Below are positions 9,482-20,687 of a DNA stretch of 64,000 nucleotides, one piece after another (position 1 is the stretch's first letter; each line of letters begins with the position of its first letter). The notes under the pieces were generated by a model. It ran no database searches, was not told the origin of the DNA, and saw only the letters and a program-made list of their open reading frames with translations. Source of the DNA: Dipteris shenzhenensis (lineage: Eukaryota > Polypodiophyta > Polypodiopsida > Gleicheniales); assembly GCA_047967505.1 (NCBI GenBank), contig CM106541.1; one strand, given 5' to 3'. Made by a program: the position numbers and the translations under genes.

Positions 9482-11539
9482 GTGTGTGTGTGTGGTGTGT
9501 GGTGTGGTAGGAGGTTCGAGATGGAGCTTCTCCTCTCTAGTTGTCCGCCTGCAGCCCCGTTGGCTCAGTCGTTTGCTACCACCATATATCGCTCTGTTGT
9601 TCCGTCTATTGATCCGTCCACTGTTTCGTCTACTCTTCCATCTGCTTTTTCTCCTTCGTTTCCTTTGGACTCTCAAACGGTTGCTTCCGCCTTAATTTGC
9701 TCTAGCTATTCCGTCTGATAATCCGTCTGTTGCTCCGTCTGTTGTTCCGTCTACTGCTCCATCTGTTATTCCGTCTATTGTTCCATTTGTTGCTCCGTCT
9801 GTTGTTCCGTGTACTGCTCTGTCTGGTGGAGCTCCTTTTATTTTTACATCTCCCGCTGCCCTTCTCCCGCTCCTTTAATCTTTTAGATTCCCTTCAGCTT
9901 GACAAATCGCTTAAATATAACTTCTCTAATTATCCTTCGTCGTCACTACAAAAGGATCTCCTGTGCTGTTTATGTGAGGATTCTACCCTAGAGGCTCAAG
10001 ATTCACATTCACTACTGCATAGGGCTCTCCCTCCGGACTCTTTTCTTCATAGTCTCTGTCACACACACCAACTCGGAGTTTGTCTGTATTTCATGGGTAG
10101 ATTGATGAATTCGGCTTCCTTACGTGCATGGTCGACAGCAACTGTTGGCGTGGACAAAATTTCCTCGTTTGTATTTCTCGAAAAAGGTTTTTATTATGCC
10201 AGATGTATTGATGTAGAAACAGTATATCAATTGGTGAGTAAGGCAGGGGTGCATGGCGCAGGTTTCTTTGCATATGCTATGCCTTGGGATCCTCTTTTTG
10301 ACCCAGCCAAGAATCTCATGCATTTCTGTCCTTCATGGTCACTCTCAAGGCCTTGCCCGTACCTATGCTCCTGCATATCTCCTCTATTGCAACTCTCTTG
10401 GGCAGAGTGCTACATCTTCCCAAGCAAGATTTTCTGGTTTTGAGCAAGGACATCCGAGTCTGTGTCTTGTGGGATATGGAACGGGCCATACCTTCATGCT
10501 TGGATCTTGATTTTGGTTTGACTCATCCTTTTCGCATTCTGTTAAAATTTGCTTCCTTCCCAAATGCGTGTTACAAATGCAAGCAGGTTGGTCATTTTTC
10601 TCGGTATTGCCTTGCATCCGCAAGTCAATCAAACTGTGTAAAAGGTGCTTTGCCCCTTCCTCAGGTTCCTACTCCTCTCTAGTATGAAAAGTTGGCACAG
10701 CCTAAGCACAAAAAAGAATGGAGACGGGTGAACACTCCAGGGAAAGCTTTTGTTACAGTCTCTTCGTCGGTTCCTTTGTCAAATCCTTTGCAGAATCATT
10801 CTTGCCAGGATACTCTTATGCCAAACTCTCAGTTGCAGAAGTTTCAAATTGCTCCTATTGATGATCCTTCTTCCTCCCTTGCTTCCATATCTTCCATTGC
10901 TGTTATCTCTTATCTTCGGGAGCCTAATTTGCAGTTACATGTGGATATATCTCCCTCAGATATAGTTCCTGATCGTCATGAGGATTTGAAGGTGGATTTG
11001 ACAGAACGGGACATACAAGTGGATCTCTCTCCTTTTGATATAGTTGATGATGATACGGTGGAAAAGACAATGGATTTGAAAGTGCAAGATACTCAGGATG
11101 CTTCTCCTCCACCAAAATCTACTTTTATACTTAAGAATATGCATCCTATGTTGCAACACGTGTTGATCCAGTAATTCAACAGTTTCGTCTTCCTGCTTAT
11201 GTCAAGAAGAATCACAAAGGTCAAAAGAAATTGCATTTTATTGATGGCACTACTACTTCACTCAATGCTTTTACAGGGGATCACTTTGGAGGATATTGTC
11301 TTTATGTCGCCACCTGGAGGCACATAAATTCATATTTTCCTCCTTTTGTTTTTGGAGTTTTTGGTTATCTGCATTACCTAGTGACTTGTATAAACATTTT
11401 CCCTTTTCAACTTTCTAGTTAGCCTCTTGGCTTTTCCTAGAGGCCTACTTGTAATCTTTTTACTTTTGTACTTCATGGTGGGTTTTCACCTCTTCTGAGG
11501 TTTCCCACAGAGAAATATAAGATTTCACTACAAAAAAAA
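9482..11539 (+). mobile_element. LINE copy 4, ORF1-only (half-LINE)
   Basis: This is a second unit with ORF1 and no ORF2, about 2.06 kb. It opens with TG-rich sequence and closes with a 3' UTR homologous to that of copy 3 (GGTTTCCCACA...AGATTTCACT, then an A-run at 11,532-11,539 and GTGTGT). The ORF1 reading frame is broken several times. The copy is older or less constrained than copy 3. Confidence 0.75.
9521..11422 (+). pseudogene. LINE ORF1 of copy 4, several frameshifts and a stop
   Basis: A likely start is ATG 9521, beginning a Pro/Ser-rich N-terminus. A 12-base repeat (about 9718-9830) encodes PSVAPSVVPSTAP-type tetrapeptides. The DUF4283 part lies in the 9730-10,443 frame (CLYFMGRLMN, SSFVFLEKGFYYARC, GFFAYAMPWDPLFDP), then shifts to the 10,335-10,682 frame with an intact knuckle CYKCKQVGHFSRYC. 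A TAG at 10,680-10,682 is followed in phase by 10,692-11,174. A missing base near 11,160 moves the rest to the frame ending at 11,422. It is collinear with ORF1 of copy 3 throughout. Confidence 0.75.
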
Positions 11540-12546
11540 GTGTGTACAGGAGACCAGACGCTCGTATTTTCTTAATTCACAAGGGATTTCTGCTGTGGCA
11601 GATGTCATTTATGATGATGGCACTCTTTTATTCTTTCCTTTGGCTGTTGGAAAATATGGTTTAGGAATGCACTATCCTCCTATGTGCAAGACATTACTCG
11701 GATGCTTCAGCCATTTCAGCCAATACCGCCTTTAGAACTTCAAGACAGGCTTCAGGATTGGACTCTTCTTCCAGTACACTCGTCCATTTGTCCTTTGAAA
11801 CTGTCTCATATTACAGTCTCATCTTTATATAAAGTTTTGCTGTCTCCACCCTAGGCATCAGACAGGGCTAATCAGATTTGGTGTTTGCATCGTCCGGTCA
11901 AATGGTGGAGAAAAAGATTGAAACAGATTTGGCACTCCAAGGTCCCTCTACGACAACTCCTCCTCCTCCTCCTCCCTCTCCTCCTCCTCCCTCCTCCTCC
12001 CTCCTCCTCCTCCCTCTCCTCCTTCTCCCTCCTCCTCCCTTCTCCTCCTCCCTCCTCCTCCTCCTTCTCCCTCCTCCTCCCTTCTCCTCCTCCTCCTCCT
12101 CCCTCCTCTCTCTTCTTTCCCCCATGCTATTACACCTTCTTCCTCTCCCACTCCTATTTTCCCTCTTTCTATGGCATGTTCTGTTGGGGGTTGTTCCGTC
12201 TAGACAGCTTTTATCATGCAGACGTATTGCTCCAGCTATTTGTCGTAGGTGTTTAGCTCCGAGGGAATCTGTATCTCATATTTTTTGGCACTGCCCCGAG
12301 ACACGAAGCTTCTTGGGCATCCTTCGGCAGAGCTTGAGACTGATATTTCCCTAGGCTTCTTTCGGCAAGCTTTTCTGACTGTTTGGGATCTATCCTCGAC
12401 AGCCAGATTTTGAGTTGTTCTTTACCTAGGCACTCTGGAGTAATTCATTTTGTCCAGTGTATCCTTGGTGTCCCCACTACCAAAAGTACTGAGGTGGTCT
12501 GTCAAATATATCAATGTGTAAACCGATGATCGATCCAAGGGGACTG
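11540..12546 (+). pseudogene. LINE copy 5, 5'-truncated ORF2 end with C/T-rich expansion
   Basis: The segment starts after GTGTGTA with a match to the QEPRRSY...GI..VADV..DDGT region of copy 2 and continues through PLRQ and the zf-RVT block (CRRCLAPRESVSHIFWHC) to an FGK-like end. A tract of CCT/CTC repeats at about 11,956-12,118 splits PLRQ from the downstream LWHVLLG sequence. Several stops occur after 12,350. No A-tail is visible; a Copia LTR begins at 12,547. Confidence 0.75.
11956..12118. repeat. C/T-rich (CCT, CTC) low-complexity tract
   Basis: About 160 bases consist almost wholly of CCT, CTC and TTC units. The tract interrupts the zf-RVT coding region of LINE copy 5 and creates long but meaningless reading frames on both strands (poly-Pro/Leu/Ser on +, Glu/Gly/Arg on -). 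Confidence 0.85.
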
Positions 12547-14001
12547 TGTTGGAAAGGTCACCTCCCCATCAGTAAGCCCCCATATGAGGAGAGCATGGGG
12601 GAGGGAGACCTAGGGCAGCATATGCCCAGAAAAGATAGAGGAGAAAGGCACAACACATGGCGGGATCCGTGGGCACATAGGTGTATGGCCTGTAACGGGG
12701 CCTGCAACTGGTGCAATAATGACAGGGCATGCGGCAGCACATGGCAGCCTAACTGGACAGGTTGCCAGGCCTGTTCATGGGTTGGTCAAAAGGGCTGGGC
12801 CCCGCATGAAGGAATGGGCCAGGAGGTCCTTGTTTTATAGCCCCACAGTGCAGTTGGGGGGAGAGAGCTGGTTGGCCATTCTGGTCTGCCACATAGGCCA
12901 GCCCACAGCCCCATGCATAGGGGGGAGTGGAGGGAGCTGGCACACAAAGCAAAGGGGGCTGGGTCCCCACTTAAAGGCAGGGAGCACACAGCCCAAGATA
13001 AAGGGCTGGTGGGGGCGGGTTTTTGACAGGCCGAGTCGGCCAATTTGGGGCAGACCAGTCAGTCATTAAAGAGGAGCAGACAGGAGCAGTCAGAAGCCAC
13101 TCCCTTGGGCCTCATCCTCGAGGTGAAGATGAGAAGGAGAAGTGCTGCAGACTGAGCTCACAGGGCTGAGACCTAGCCTGTCTCTCAGGGCAGCAAGGTG
13201 TTGTGATCTGGACGAAGAGTCTACATACGCTCGAGGTGGAGCACGCGGACTCAAGTTCTAGAGAAATCCGGTAGATAGTAGAAGTACGTGGTAAGATCAA
13301 AGGACCACGCTCTGATGGGACTTTGGATCTATCTCTCTTTGTATTGTGTCCATAGTTTGGACGGAAATATATTCTTTTGGTAGCTTCTATATCTGGCTGG
13401 ATTATTGTCTATTGATGAGTTTGCACATCTATTTGAAGCACATAAGTTTAAGAAGTTTATGATTCCACTCCCCACACACACTGTGTGGGCTCCTGGGCTA
13501 TTCTATCAGTCTTTTGCTGTGTGTACCCTCTCTTGGTCGATTTCTAACATGGTATCAGAGTCCAAGTAGGAGGCTCACAAGTGTGGGAGCTTGAAGGCAG
13601 GGACCTTGCTGAAGGACGACCCTAATTCAAAAGCTCTTGCAAATTGAGTCCACGATTGGAGGATAGTGCCCTTGCGAGAAGGAGGGTGACTCAGGTTTAG
13701 TCAGGTGCGTACACAGTTCTGGTCTATAGAAGGTTGAGTTTGCTTTTCGATTTTGTTGTGTGGTTTAACAGCAGAGATCGCGATTTCAGAAGCAGAAGCC
13801 TCTTCAGCCCTTTCTCTCCCTTCCTCCTACCCCAATCGAGTTCTTTCTTTCACCATCCCTAACTTTGGAGAGTCCAGGAAACTAGATGGGCCTAACTATC
13901 ATATCTAGAAGGTGAAGATTTAGTGGCTCGAAAATTGTGGAAACTAAAAACGGGAGTGGAGGCAAAGTCGGAGGATGCGGTGGACAACAAGGGGAGGATA
14001 C
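12547..14001 (+). mobile_element. Copia-type LTR, primer-binding site and gag stub
   Basis: The LTR spans 12,547-13,549 (TGTTGGAAAGG...TTTCTAACA). It is followed at 13,550 by TGGTATCAGAG, the usual plant primer-binding site for initiator Met tRNA. A degenerate gag start lies at about 13,866-14,000 (KLDGPNYHI, then KLKTGVEAKSEDAVDNKGRI, with stops between). The element is cut at 14,002 by the minus-strand Gypsy copy, and no continuation was found on the other side. The solo LTR at 38,979 belongs to the same family by its start, its end and internal blocks. Confidence 0.75.
13550..13562 (+). other. Primer-binding site of the Copia-type element
   Basis: TGGTATCAGAGTC directly follows the CA end of the LTR and matches the 3' end complement of initiator tRNA-Met used by many plant Copia and Gypsy elements, with one change near its end. 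Confidence 0.75.
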
Positions 14002-14393
14002 TGTAAGAAATCCTAGATTTACTATATTTAGAAATGTGCTAAGGAACAGAAAGGAGACTGGAATAGCAGAGAACAAGGAATATTTGTATTGCTTGAGTGT
14101 CTGTAGTCCATACAATTGGGCCTCTCTTATATAGAGAGTGAAGAGTCACACATGAAAAGGTGTGTACTCCAAAGTGTATGTGCATGAAGAGGTGTGTACC
14201 CCTTGTGAAGGGTGTGACCCTTGATGAGAGGGTACATTACAACAGGAATGTCTCTTCAATAGAATGTCTCTTGTGAAGGGTTGTGCCTTATAGGAAGTGT
14301 CCCATCGAAAGGGCATACCCTTCCACAAGTGTCCATTCATAAAACCATCCATAAGTCTAGATATAGAGAAAGGAATACGTCACAAATCGTGAC
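14002..14393 (-). repeat. 3' LTR of Gypsy copy 1
   Basis: This is a reverse-complement match to the LTRs at 28,904 and 35,954, bounded by TG and CA. It is somewhat shorter than the 430-bp LTRs of the full-length copy. The purine tract GAGTGGGAGGGGA lies just upstream in the minus-strand reading (about 14,394-14,408). Confidence 0.85.
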
Positions 14394-14439
14394 ATCCCCT
14401 CCCACTCAAAATAAGACCCTGGTGGAGATAATGAACTGA

Positions 14440-17400
14440 TGTAGAAAATATCACGGTAAATTCTGAAAATAATGCTGTAAAATGTCAGGGTACTGCTGTC
14501 AGTCTTCATCAGATTACCAAGTAGTGTCGGAGTCATCCAGATCTCGCCAAAGAACAAGGAATTCCGTGATAAGTCGATGTCGAGTCTCTCGCTGTCGATG
14601 GTCCAGAATACGCTCAAGAATAAGGAGAACATAATCGTCTTCGATTTCTGGGACATAATCACTTGCAGGAGGAACTGCTTCATCGCCTGGAATATACGTC
14701 TTTAGCCAAGAAATATGAAATGTCGGATGGATTTTACCCCATGATGGTGGTAATTCCAATTTGTAACTTAAATGTGAATTTTTCTTGATGATCTGGAAAG
14801 GTCCATAGTATCTTGGTCGCAACTAAGGAAACACAGACTTAACCGTCTTATAGCGATGTGGGGCTACAAATAATAGCACCATGTCACTAGTGTCAAATTC
14901 TAGGTGACGTCTATGTTTGTTGGCAGACCGTTGATACCGCTCTTGCGCTTTTTGCATATGATCCCTGACTTGGAGTAGAATGTCTTGCATTTCTTAAACC
15001 AGTTGATCAGCTAGGGCCACTCGATGTTGAAGTACAAAATTCGTTGGTACGATCGGAGTGTGTCCATAAGCTGCTTGAAATGGAGTCATGCTGATGGCAC
15101 TATGGAAAGAGTTATTATAAGCAAACTCAAGGAGTGGTAGATACTCTTCCCAAGCTGCTAAGCGTGACTGAATATAATGTCGAAGCATTTCTTCCAGAAC
15201 TTGGTTGACTCTTTCAATCTGGCCATCGGGTGGTAGGCTGAACTCAACAGTAGAGTTGTTCCCAAAGATTCGAACAGTGAAATCCAAAAGTGACTGGTAA
15301 ACTTAGGATCTCTGTCGGATATGATATTCTTGGGCAATCCATGGTGTCGGAAGATGTGTCGTATGAAGAGTTTGGCGATGTCCAGAGCCTGTGCACTGCT
15401 TTTGCAAGCAACAAAGTGTGCCATTTTGGACAATCGATCAACAATTACCATAATCTGAGTGTTACCTCTGAAGGATCGTGGTAGTGTTGTAATGAAATCC
15501 ATGGAAATACTTTTCCACCTTTCAGTTGAAACTGGAAGAGGCTGAAGAAGTCATGCTGGAAGTCATCGGCTTGCTTTCATTTGTTGACAAGATAAGCAAG
15601 ATGTTACCATTTTGATGACGTCGCTTTTCATCTAAGGCCAGTAGTATGTTGCACTGAGTAACCTATAAGTCTTGTTGATGCCTGGATGGGCAGCATAAGA
15701 AACAACATGATGCTCTTTTAACAAAAGACGTCGAACATCCTTGTCATGTGGTACACAGACGCGATCTTGATAATACAGAAGGTCGTCCGTATAAGAATAG
15801 GATGAGAAAATCTTCTGTTTGAAAGTCGAAGGTTGATCTTTTGAAAGAACTTGTACTGCTGTGCTAAAGTCTTTATCATTGAAATACTTCCCTTTGAATG
15901 AATTCGGAACATCCACAGATAATGTAGAGATTACCATAGCTGATGCTAGAGTTAACCTGCTGCGAGCATCTGCAACTACATTGCATAGTCCTGGAATGTA
16001 CTCAATGGTCATGTGAAAGTTGGCCAGAAACTCAACCCAATGTGCATGTCGAGCGTTCATGACTGGCTGAGTAAAGATATACTTTAGGGAGTGATGGTCT
16101 GTCTTGACCACCGAGTCAGCTCCCATGAGATAATGTTTCCAAGAGCGATAAGCATGTACAACGGCAAGAAACTCCTTATCATAAACCGGGTATCGGGTTT
16201 GGATATCGGAATGTTTATGGCTGTCAAAAGCAATAACTCTGCCTTCTTGCATCAAGACTGCTCTTGTAGCGAAGTCGAAAGCGTCGGTCATGACCTCAAA
16301 TGGAAGGTTTGGGTCAGCAATAGCCATAACTGGTGTGGTAGTGAGTGCTTGCTTGAGTTGTTGGAAACTATACTCTATTTCGGGAAACCACTAAAAAATT
16401 GCTGTGCTTTTCAATAATTCAAACATAGGAGCTGCGATTTCGGAAAACTGATAGACCTTTGTATGGTAGAAGTTTGCCAATCCGAGAAAAGAGCGAACAT
16501 CATGAACATTCTTAGGAGTAGGCCAGTTTCGGATTACCTCGACCTTCTTGGGATCCACAGAGATGCCTTGAGCTGAAATAACATGTCCCAAATATTCGAG
16601 TTGGGTCTTGAAGAACTCACTCTTCTCAATGTTGATGTAGAGAGAATTTGCGCGGAGAACTTCAAAAACTTGGTGAAGATGTTGTTTGTGCTCATGTAGG
16701 GATCTACTGAAAACGAGGATGTCATCGAGGTAAACGATGACGAACTTATCGAGGAAAGGCCTGAAGATGTGTTCATTAGTGTCATGAATGTGGCCAGGGC
16801 ATTGTTTAACCCAAAAGACATGACCAAACATTCATGGTGTCCATACTTTGTTCGAAAAGCTGTCTTGTACTCATCGCCTTCTCGTATGCGAATTTGATGA
16901 TAACCTGAACGAAGATCAATCTTTGAGAATTGTGTTGCGTATAGAAGTTGATCGAAGAGGTCATCGATGCGAGGCAATGGATACTTGTTTTTTATAGTGA
17001 GCTTGTTCAGGGCTCGGTAGTCGATGCAGAGGCGCATTGACTTATTCTTCTTTTCCACAAGTAGTACAGGAGATCCGAAAGGGCTGCGCCTGGGCCGAAT
17101 GTGACCTTTGTCGAGTAGTTCGATCACCTGTCTTTGGATTTCTTCATTTTGAGTGTAAGAAACCCGATAAAGAGGTTTCGACGGTGGATTACTGCCGGAA
17201 ATAAGTTCGATTGGGTGATCCACTGGTCGTCGAGGTGGTAACTACTTTGGCAATTCGTATGGAAAAATATCCAAGTAGGGCTGGAAAAAAGGTTGGTTGA
17301 GGTATTCAGGAGGATCCTTTGTTGGTGTCTCCTCTACTTCCGTAACCAATAGAAGTGAAGTCTGTACTTGACGTTTACGAACCCACTTCTTTACTTGTAG

Positions 17401-19077
17401 GGCAAAGGCAACTGGGGTTGAAGGAGTGTTCCTAGAACTAGTTAGCTTAATAAGTTTTTCCTGGTGGACAAACTGGATAGTATGGCTGCGAAAACTGATC
17501 GATGGATCATAGTCGTAGAGCCACTGTTGTCCAAGTATGACATCGTACCGAGAAAGAGGCATGATGTCAAAGTTCAACTTTCCGTATAATATTGGATGCG
17601 AAAAGACAAGTTTTTAATCCTGGTGTTGCACAAGAAGGTAGTTCCATTTGCGAGTTCAATCTGATAGTCCATGAGACTAGGACTGGTGGTCAACCGAAGT
17701 TTGTCGACCATAGAACTAGCTAGGAAGTTATGAGAGCAACCACTGTCGATGAGGATAGTGACCGTTGTTCCACAAATCGATCCTTGAACACAAAGTACTT
17801 GAGTGGCCAAGGAAGGTTCGGGGTTGCTGGCAAGGCTCAGGTGGATGGTATTTGCCATTCAAACAGCTTTGCCTTTCTTGTCTTGTGCTGGGGTAGCATC
17901 TTCTATGTGGGAAGTGCTAGGTTCCATATTGGAATTTTGCTTTGGTCGCTTGGGACAATCGAACCATCTATGGTCGCCTGTACAAATGGTACAAACTCCT
18001 TTTGTGCTGGAGTTGTTCTTCTTGTCAGTGGCCGCACCTTTATGTTGAGGATGACGGTAATGACTTTGTGAAGAAGAAGAGGCATGATCCTTGGAGGAGT
18101 GCTTCTGTTGGAATCCAGCATACGATTTCTGAGACTTGTGGGGATCTTGAGACTGTCGCTAACCTTGATTACCCGAGGTTATCTTGAGGGCGAGCACCTT
18201 TGGCCATAGTAGAGTTCTGTGTTCGATTAGCACTCTGTTTCCCTATGTTTTGGAAATCTGTAATGCGCTCTCCGTAAGCAATAGCGCCAGCTATGGTGGT
18301 GATGTTTGCTTTAAGGACATCAATGCGTAACGAGGGATTTAGGCCTGAGATGAAAGCATGAAGGCGATCATCATCAGTTAAACCATCAATCTCCAGCACC
18401 AATGTGGTGAACTGAGAGATGTAGGAAAACAAGGAGCCTGTTTGCTCCAACTGTCGGAGTTTTGAACGTGTTTGAAAGTCCGCATTGGCAGGTATGAATT
18501 GCTTACGGAGCACGTGTTCAAAATGTTCCCAAGTCAACACACTTTTGCCGTCCTTTAAGCGTCTTTGCCACCATAGAAAAGCAGTATCCTTGAGGAGGGA
18601 GACTGCCAAGGCAATCTTTTTGCCTTCAATGAGGTCAACAGTATCAAAGTACATGCACAATTTTGCGAGCCATTGGTCAACTGTTCGGCAATTTCGTTGG
18701 CCAGTGTAGGCTTCGGGAAGTTTCATGTCAAGTCTTTTAGTTTTGGAAGCCTGGAGTAAACGGTAGAGGGCACGGAGTTCAGTGTTTTCTACCTCTAGTG
18801 GGAATGAATCCACATAGTCGTCTGGTTGCGTCACGTCATCCTCCGTATGTGTGGTACGGCGAGAATCTTGGAGTTGTTGGACTTTCTGGACCAAGTCGGA
18901 GATGCTGTCCAAAAGCTGGGAAATTTGAAGTTGAAGTAGTGCTTCACCTTGTAAGTTGACTTTAGGGGTCTTTTTTGGACTTGAGTCGCTTATCTCCGGA
19001 GAGGCTGCACGCAAGTGTTGCGACATATCTAAGGTCCCTGTGAGAAAAGCACGAACCTGCGCTCTAGTTTATACCAT
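14440..19077 (-). pseudogene. Gypsy copy 1 gag-pol, broken
   Basis: Pieces in several frames give the whole polyprotein. Gag is at 18,169-19,026, protease at 17,574-17,858 ([12 protein letters not shown]), RT at 16,534-17,223 with the YLDD region in the next frame (16,391-16,831), RNase H and the integrase zinc region at 15,632-16,327, the integrase core at 14,994-15,502, and the chromodomain end at 14,514-14,822. The ATG at 19,075-19,077 is followed two codons later by a TAA, so even gag is dead. This copy keeps the Trp codon that is a stop in the full-length copy, so the chromodomain is read through here. Confidence 0.8.
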
Positions 19078-19693
19078 TCTTGGAAGAAGATTCAGGCTGC
19101 TCCCTGAGGTTGCTCATGTTGGAGGGGGCAGGAGAAGCAAGATGGAACCAGCCGTGGAAATCTGGTAAAGGAAGTCCTGTCTGAGGTAACACTGGTGATG
19201 CCGAAATGGGTGTTACTGCTCGTGAAAGTACAGGGTTAGGTTACAGAGTCCACGGATCTGAGAAGGGATAAGGAGCTGCTGTCGGAAGTGGAGGATATCC
19301 AGGAGGAGTGCTTTCAGAGTGTAAATACTGTCTTGGGGAAGGTACAACCTCTATAGGAGGATATCTGGGAGCTGAAGGAGATGGAGAGTACCTGGAGCTG
19401 CTGAAGCTGAGGGGTAAAAATCTCTCCAAAGATGGACAGCAAACTCGTGAGGTATATCGGGTTCTGGGTATCTTCGTGTCTCGTGGAACACAACCTGGAC
19501 TGTGCTGAGGAAGTAATATAACTGAGGTGCCTCACGCAGAAGGTATAGGATGCGGTCCAAATCACTAGGAGGGCACGTGACACAGAAGACCCAAGATGCC
19601 AAAGCTCCGAAATGGGCTGGTTGTGCAATATTGTGTGGTAGATGATGCCTGAGATGTCCTTGAAGGGACGGGTGAATTACCAGGGGTTTCCAT
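19064..19693 (-). pseudogene. Gypsy copy 1 ORF0, broken
   Basis: The homologous ATG is at 19,691-19,693 and the homologous TAG at 19,064-19,066, overlapping the gag ATG as in the other copies. The conserved block ([54 protein letters not shown]) is recognisable, but the frame is lost in the proline-rich part. Confidence 0.7.
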
Positions 19694-20687
19694 GCTTTAA
19701 GGAAGCGGCTTTCATTTGCTGTAATTTGATAATAAGCGTCAAATGACAATATGAAAGAGAATCCTTAGAAGTAGAATGGAAAGAATCCACCTGGCATAGA
19801 TTTAATCTGCCAATTAGTTGCGTAGAAAAGGCCTGCAGATCTCTATCCAAAGGTCCAATGTTGCTGTCCTTGCAAGTCCATGTGGATGTGTGCACCAGAA
19901 ATAGGTGCCGGATAGACTTTCGAGGTAGACAAAGGCATTGGCACAGGCTGGGTGCAAAAAAGGCAGATTGCCTGCGTTGATTTCAGAGAACAAGTGCCTG
20001 TGGGGTGCGAGGAGCAGATGTAGGCCTGGCTGGTCAGGATTGGAAGGCAGCAACAGGGCGCTTTTCACAGGCTGTCTGAAATCGCGATGGGCTGAACCGC
20101 TGCTGAGCAAAAAAGGCCGGTATGGTGGCGAAACAGGCTGCTTGCTTGTGGCGAAACAGGCTGCGGCTACCAAGGCTGGATCGCGATAGAGGCAGTGATC
20201 TCGCGCAGCGAACCGGCTGATGGGGGGGCTTCGTATGGCGTGAAAAGATGGCGAATTCTGCGTGACGAAAATCCGTATGGGCAAGGGAAGCGAGCCTGCG
20301 TGACAAAAATCCATACGGGCGTCAATCATGGATCGTCATTTCTTGTTTGTGGCTGCCTAGGTTGGGTGGTTGCCAAAAATTAAAGTGTGGGTTTAATCAA
20401 CCCGTGGGTAGTCTAGGGTAAGACCTAAGGGATGGGGCTGGGTTTGCCTTTTTAGCCCCTCTAGGTACCCTGTTTATAAGGTGCTTGGTGCCAAAAGGTG
20501 TGCCTATTCTAAGGGGTGTGACCCTTGGAATAGGTGCACCTTTTCATGAAGGGGTGTGACCCTATTTTTAAAAGGGGTGTCCCCACATGAAGAGGTGTGT
20601 AGCCTCCGAAAGGAGGGCTTGTGATTGACAAGAGCAAGAGCTTGCACTCTCTCTACAAAGGATGGAGAACGGGTGGCTCTAATACTA

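Larger units (their letters stand above)
14002..20610 (-). mobile_element. Ty3/Gypsy chromovirus copy 1 (minus strand), decayed, 5' end replaced
   Basis: Read on the minus strand this copy has the same order as the full-length copy at 28,904-36,383: leader, ORF0, gag, PR, RT, RNase H, IN, chromodomain, purine tract and LTR. Its 3' LTR is 14,002-14,393 (392 bp, ends TG/CA). The homology to the family leader ends near 20,600. Beyond that lies a different 5' leader, primer-binding site and LTR (20,688-21,366). The coding region has many stops and frameshifts. It interrupts the Copia gag stub on its left. Confidence 0.8.

Noticed and set aside
11898-12256. Long Gly/Glu/Arg-rich and Pro/Leu-rich frames
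   Set aside because: They come from the C/T-rich low-complexity tract and carry no sequence information beyond it.
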